The position numbers and the translations under genes were made by a program. The notes below the pieces were generated by a model. That model ran no database searches. It was not told the origin of the DNA and saw only the letters and a program-made list of their open reading frames with translations. From Pseudomonadota bacterium (GTDB taxonomy: Bacteria > Myxococcota_A > Polyangia > Polyangiales > Polyangiaceae): DNA of 7,531 nt. The stretch spans positions 1 through 7,531 of the forward strand of contig JAEYOT010000877.1 of NCBI GenBank assembly GCA_023411445.1, read 5' to 3'. Of this stretch, positions 3,861 through 7,531 are shown one piece after another (position 1 is the stretch's first letter; every line of letters starts with the position of its first letter).

Positions 3861-6181
3861 GCGAGGTGCGAACGCGCTCGCTGGTGGCCTCGGCCCTGAT
3901 GGCTGTGTGCGCGGCTGGCTGTACGCCGCGCTCGGCAGCACGGGCGCCGAGCACCGGCGAGGGCGTCGCAGGGTCGGAGGACTCGTCGGCGCGCGGCGGG
4001 AACCTGCTCAAAGCGAGCACCTTCGACGATGGCATCAGCGTGCCGTGGACCACGTCGTTCACCGCCCCCGCGAGCGGGGACGCCGACGTGAAGGACGGCG
4101 CGCTGTGCATCACGATTCAGGAGCCCGGCAAAAACAACTGGGACGCCCAGCTCAGGCACCGCGAGATGGTGATCCAGCGCGGCCACACGTACTCCCTGTC
4201 CTTTCGGGCCTGGGCCAGCGCCAAGACGATGGCGCGTCCGAAGGTGGGGATGAGCGGCGCGCCCTACGCCGAGTACTTCCACGCCGAGATCGAGATTTCG
4301 CCTGAGCCGAAGGTGTACCGGGGCGCCTTCACGATGCGGCAAGCGGACGACGCGACGGCGGAGCTGGCGCTCCACCTCGGCGGCTCCATGGCGCGGGCCA
4401 GGGCGCCGTTCACCGTCTGCATCGATGACGTGGTGCTGGAGGATCCGGAGTTCGTGCCGCCTCCGCCCAGTGCCGCAGCGGCCAAGCCGCCCGGCGTGCT
4501 CGTCAACCAGCTAGGCTACCTGCCCGGCGCCGCGAAGGGCGCGACCGTCAAGAGTGACGCCGCCGCGCCGCTCACGTGGCGGCTGCTGGACGCGAACGAC
4601 AAAGTCGTGGCCGAGGGCAGCACCACGCCGTTCGGCAAGGACAAAGCCTCGGGCGACAGCGTGCACCTGATCGACTTCAGCTCCTTCAAGGAGCCAGGTC
4701 AGGGCTACCGCCTGGAAGTCGGCGCAGAGCGGAGCTTCCCCTTCGACATTTCGCCGAGCCTCTACGCGCCGCTGAAGCGCGACGCGCTCAGCTTCTTCTA
4801 TCAGAACCGCAGCGGCATCGAGATCCGGGCGGACCTGGTGCAGCGCCCGGACCTGGCGCGCCCCGCCGGCCACCTGTCGGACAAGTCCGTCAAGTGCGGC
4901 AAGCTCGCGGGCTGTGACTACAAGCTGGACGTGTCCGGCGGCTGGTACGACGCTGGCGATCACGGCAAGTACGTTGTCAACGCCGGCATCTCGGTGTGGA
5001 CGTTGCTCAACGCCTACGAGCGCAACCCGAGCGCCTTCAAGGACGGGGAGCTTGCGATCCCGGAGCGCGGCAATAAGCTGCCCGACCTGCTGGACGAGGC
5101 GCGTTGGGGCCTGGATTTCATGCTCAAGATGCAGGTGCCGCCGGGCCAGCCCCTGGCCGGGATGGCGCACCACAAGATGCACGACGTGAGCTGGACCGCG
5201 CTCGGCACCGCTCCGCACGAGGACAAGCAGGAGCGCGTGCTGTTCAAGCCCAGCACAGCGGCCACGTTGAACCTCGCCGCCACCGCCGCGCAGGCCGCGC
5301 GCTTGTTCAAGCCGCTGGACGCGGCATACGCCGCCAAGTGTTTGGCTGCTGCAGAGACGGCCTGGGCCGCGGCCAAGCGCCACCCCAAGTTGCTCGCGAG
5401 CGGGGAGGTGGACGGCGGCGGCGGCTACGGCGACGACCACGTGGAGGATGACTTCTTCTGGGCTGCGGCCGAGCTGTTCATCACCACCGGAAAGCCCGAG
5501 TACCAAGGCCACTTGCTGGCGTTGCCCTTCAGCAAGCGGCTGCGCACGTCCGCTGGCGGCCACAAGTCCAGCTTCAACTGGGCGGACACCGATGGGCTCG
5601 GGGTGCTTTCCCTGGCTGTAGCCAAGGGCGTGGCGCCGGCACTGCAAGCTGCTAAGCGCGAGCAAGTGGTCGCGGCGGCAGACCAGTACTTGGCCGTGAT
5701 CGCGGCCCAGGGCTACCGCACGGCGCTGGAGCCGAGCGCTCAAGGGCAATACCACTGGGGCAGCAACTCCTTCGCGATCAACAACCTGATCGTGATCGCG
5801 CTCGCGCACGACTTCACCAAGAAGCCAAAGCACCTGGACGGCGTGGCGACCGGCATGGACTACCTCTTGGGTCGCAACCCGCTCGCTCAGTCGTACATCA
5901 CGGGCTATGGCGAGCGGCCGCTGCTCCACCCGCACCATCGCTTTTGGGCGCAGCAAGCGAGCGCGAAGTACCCGGCGCCGCCGCCTGGCGTGCTGAGCGG
6001 CGGGCCCAACTCCAGCATCAACGATCCGTACTCCAAAGCGGCCGGCCTCAAGGGCTGCCCGCCACAGAAGTGCTTCGTGGATCACATCGAGGCCTTCTCG
6101 GTGAACGAGATCACCATCAACTGGAACGCGCCGCTGGCCTGGGTGAGCGCGTGGCTCGACGAGAAAGCTCACGCAAACTAG
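3857..6181 (+). CDS. GH9 endoglucanase/cellulase lipoprotein (CBM4/9, Ig-like and GH9 domains)
   Basis: The 774-residue enzyme should hydrolyse beta-1,4-glucan outside the cytoplasm by the inverting mechanism of GH9. A signal peptide ends CAAGC (Cys22), suggesting lipid anchoring. A CBM4/9-type module spans about residues 49-197 ([11 protein letters not shown] to [12 protein letters not shown]). A CelD_N-type Ig-like domain spans about 213-296 ([12 protein letters not shown]). The catalytic domain spans about 303-770: [16 protein letters not shown] carries the base-side Asp365 and Asp368, HPHHR starts at His691, and [11 protein letters not shown] carries the proton donor Glu751. All key residues are present. 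No dockerin or C-terminal CBM follows, so it is non-cellulosomal. The GTG at 3857 overlaps the upstream stop (GTGA), but its GGAG is too close. The GTG at 3866 has about 10-nt spacing and also leaves a good signal peptide ([18 protein letters not shown]), so it may be the true start. It could act on other beta-glucans as well. Confidence 0.95.
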   Translation: MSEVRTRSLVASALMAVCAAGCTPRSAARAPSTGEGVAGSEDSSARGGNLLKASTFDDGISVPWTTSFTAPASGDADVKDGALCITIQEPGKNNWDAQLRHREMVIQRGHTYSLSFRAWASAKTMARPKVGMSGAPYAEYFHAEIEISPEPKVYRGAFTMRQADDATAELALHLGGSMARARAPFTVCIDDVVLEDPEFVPPPPSAAAAKPPGVLVNQLGYLPGAAKGATVKSDAAAPLTWRLLDANDKVVAEGSTTPFGKDKASGDSVHLIDFSSFKEPGQGYRLEVGAERSFPFDISPSLYAPLKRDALSFFYQNRSGIEIRADLVQRPDLARPAGHLSDKSVKCGKLAGCDYKLDVSGGWYDAGDHGKYVVNAGISVWTLLNAYERNPSAFKDGELAIPERGNKLPDLLDEARWGLDFMLKMQVPPGQPLAGMAHHKMHDVSWTALGTAPHEDKQERVLFKPSTAATLNLAATAAQAARLFKPLDAAYAAKCLAAAETAWAAAKRHPKLLASGEVDGGGGYGDDHVEDDFFWAAAELFITTGKPEYQGHLLALPFSKRLRTSAGGHKSSFNWADTDGLGVLSLAVAKGVAPALQAAKREQVVAAADQYLAVIAAQGYRTALEPSAQGQYHWGSNSFAINNLIVIALAHDFTKKPKHLDGVATGMDYLLGRNPLAQSYITGYGERPLLHPHHRFWAQQASAKYPAPPPGVLSGGPNSSINDPYSKAAGLKGCPPQKCFVDHIEAFSVNEITINWNAPLAWVSAWLDEKAHAN

Positions 6182-6212
6182 CCGTGAGCAAAGAGAGAGA
6201 AGAAGGAAGCAG

Positions 6213-7531
6213 ATGAAGTTCGGTCATTTCGACGATCAGAATCGCGAATACGTCATCACTACGCCCAAGACGCCGTACCCCTGGATCAACTACCTGGGCA
6301 GCGAGAGCTTCTTCGGGCTCGTGTCACATCAGGCCGGCGGTTACTGCTTCTACCGTGACGCCAAGCTGCGGCGCCTCACGCGCTACCGCTACAACAACGT
6401 GCCGACGGACTCGGGCGGCCGCTATTTCTACATCAGCGAGGGCAAGGACTACTGGAGCCCCAGCTACATGCCGGTCAAGCGGGAGCTCGAGTCCTTCGAG
6501 GCCCGTCACGGCTTGGGGTATTCCAAGATCTCCGGCAAGCGCAACGGCTTGAAGGCCGAGCTTCTGTTCTTCGTGCCGCTCGGTCACACGGCGGAGGTGC
6601 ATCAAGTCACGCTCACGAACGAGAGCTCCGCCAAGAAGAGCTTCAAGCTGTTCTCGTTCGTGGAGTGGTGCTTGTGGAACGCGCAAGACGACAGCACCAA
6701 CTTCCAGCGCAATTTCAGCACCGGCGAGGTGGAGGTGCAGGGCAGCACCATCTTCCACAAGACCGAGTACCGCGAGCGCCGCGATCACTACGCGTTTTAT
6801 CACGTGAACGCGCCGATCGTCGGCTTCGACACGGATCGAGAGACGTTCATCGGCCTGTACAACGGCTTCGGCGAACCGGACGTGGTCGCGGCGGGGGAAT
6901 CCAAGAACTCGGTCGCCAGCGGCTGGTCGCCGATCGCCTCGCACTGCCTGCAGGTGGAGCTCGGGCCGGGCGAGAGCAAGACGTTCGTGTTCACGCTGGG
7001 TTACGTGGAGGTGCCGCGTGACAAGAAGTGGGAGAAGCCGGGCGTCATCAACAAGGAGCCGGCGCAGGCGCTGATTCAAGCGTTCTCCAAGCCGGAGCAG
7101 GTCGCGGCCGCGCTGGACAAGCTGCGCCAGCACTGGAGCGGCTTGCTCGGCACCTACGCGCTGTCGTCGCAGGACGAGAAGCTGAACCGGATGGTCAACA
7201 TCTGGAATCCGTACCAGTGCATGGTCACCTTCAACATGTCGCGCAGCGCCTCGTACTTCGAGTCGGGCATCGGCCGCGGCATGGGCTTCCGCGACTCCAA
7301 TCAGGATCTGCTCGGCTTCGTGCACCTAGTGCCGGAGCGCGCTCGCGAGCGCATCCTCGACATCGCCTCCACGCAGTTTGCCGACGGGAGCGCGTATCAC
7401 CAGTACCAGCCGCTCACCAAGCGCGGCAACAACGAGGTGGGTAGCGGCTTCAACGACGATCCGCTCTGGCTCATCCTCGGCGTCGCCGCCTACATCAAGG
7501 AAACGGGCGACTTCAGCATCCTCGACGAGAG
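6213..7531 (+). CDS. cbp: GH94 cellobiose phosphorylase (C-terminal half beyond the window)
   Basis: This enzyme splits cellobiose with inorganic phosphate into glucose 1-phosphate and glucose, saving ATP over hydrolysis. The ATG at 6213 follows AAGGAA at 6203-6208, 31 bp after the GH9 stop. The reading frame stays open for 439 codons to the window edge. The start, [20 protein letters not shown], then [81 protein letters not shown] (Asp361, Asp365) and GFNDDPLWL (412-420) match bacterial cellobiose phosphorylases almost word for word. The family is usually about 810-820 residues. The catalytic Asp (Asp490 in Cellvibrio gilvus, in an ADWND motif) would lie past the edge, so catalytic integrity cannot be judged. 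There is no signal peptide, so it is cytoplasmic. Cellodextrin phosphorylase is a less likely alternative. Confidence 0.95.
   Translation, partial: MKFGHFDDQNREYVITTPKTPYPWINYLGSESFFGLVSHQAGGYCFYRDAKLRRLTRYRYNNVPTDSGGRYFYISEGKDYWSPSYMPVKRELESFEARHGLGYSKISGKRNGLKAELLFFVPLGHTAEVHQVTLTNESSAKKSFKLFSFVEWCLWNAQDDSTNFQRNFSTGEVEVQGSTIFHKTEYRERRDHYAFYHVNAPIVGFDTDRETFIGLYNGFGEPDVVAAGESKNSVASGWSPIASHCLQVELGPGESKTFVFTLGYVEVPRDKKWEKPGVINKEPAQALIQAFSKPEQVAAALDKLRQHWSGLLGTYALSSQDEKLNRMVNIWNPYQCMVTFNMSRSASYFESGIGRGMGFRDSNQDLLGFVHLVPERARERILDIASTQFADGSAYHQYQPLTKRGNNEVGSGFNDDPLWLILGVAAYIKETGDFSILDE

Noticed and set aside
4511..6172. Minus-strand open reading frame of 553 codons opposite the GH9 gene
   Set aside because: It lies entirely inside the GH9 gene, which has all catalytic motifs. 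The reverse translation is low-complexity and Arg/Val/Ala-rich, a typical high-GC shadow.
6324..7325. Minus-strand open reading frame of 333 codons opposite the phosphorylase
   Set aside because: The plus-strand reading matches cellobiose phosphorylase throughout, so the reverse frame is a shadow.

Overview
The base composition (high GC with G/C-ending third positions), a series of secreted lipoproteins with Gly/Ser-rich linkers, and a cellulose-degradation theme suggest a myxobacterium, most likely a cellulolytic member of the Sorangium/Polyangium group. This is inferred from style and gene content only; there is no rRNA or marker gene to prove it.

Layout: (1) Positions 1-107, minus strand: the first 35 codons of an unidentified lipoprotein or secreted protein that runs off the left edge. 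(2) 108-472: a divergent control region with several dyads, including a perfect 12-bp inverted repeat at 316-344, and two copies of a TGGAACCG-type motif. (3) 473-1717, plus strand: a lipoprotein with calcium-binding-type Asp/Gly repeats, a Gly/Ser/Asn linker and a C-terminal GH12-like domain. At the usual catalytic nucleophile position this domain appears to carry Tyr instead of Glu. (4) 1896-2726, plus strand: a lipoprotein with a Gly/Ser linker and a beta-sandwich-like, probably carbohydrate-binding, domain. A good intrinsic terminator follows at 2762-2803. (5) About 325 bp of intergenic DNA holding a probable promoter with two TGGAA-N4-TTCC(A/G) dyads. (6) An apparent operon: a small lipoprotein with a CBM11/CIA30-like domain (3129-3860), a GH9 endoglucanase lipoprotein with CBM4/9, Ig-like and GH9 domains (3857-6181, 4-bp overlap), and a GH94 cellobiose phosphorylase (6213 to the right edge, incomplete).

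How they fit together: the GH9 enzyme and the non-enzymatic lipoproteins are exported and probably displayed on the cell envelope. There they would bind cellulose and cut it to cellobiose and short cellodextrins. The GH94 enzyme has no signal peptide, so it should split imported cellobiose with phosphate in the cytoplasm, giving glucose 1-phosphate and glucose. No transporter or regulator gene is visible, so uptake and control must be encoded elsewhere.

The most unusual features are a recurring operator-like dyad (about TGGRACCGRTTCC) upstream of each plus-strand transcription unit, which suggests one regulator for the cluster, and the GH12-like protein with a substituted nucleophile.
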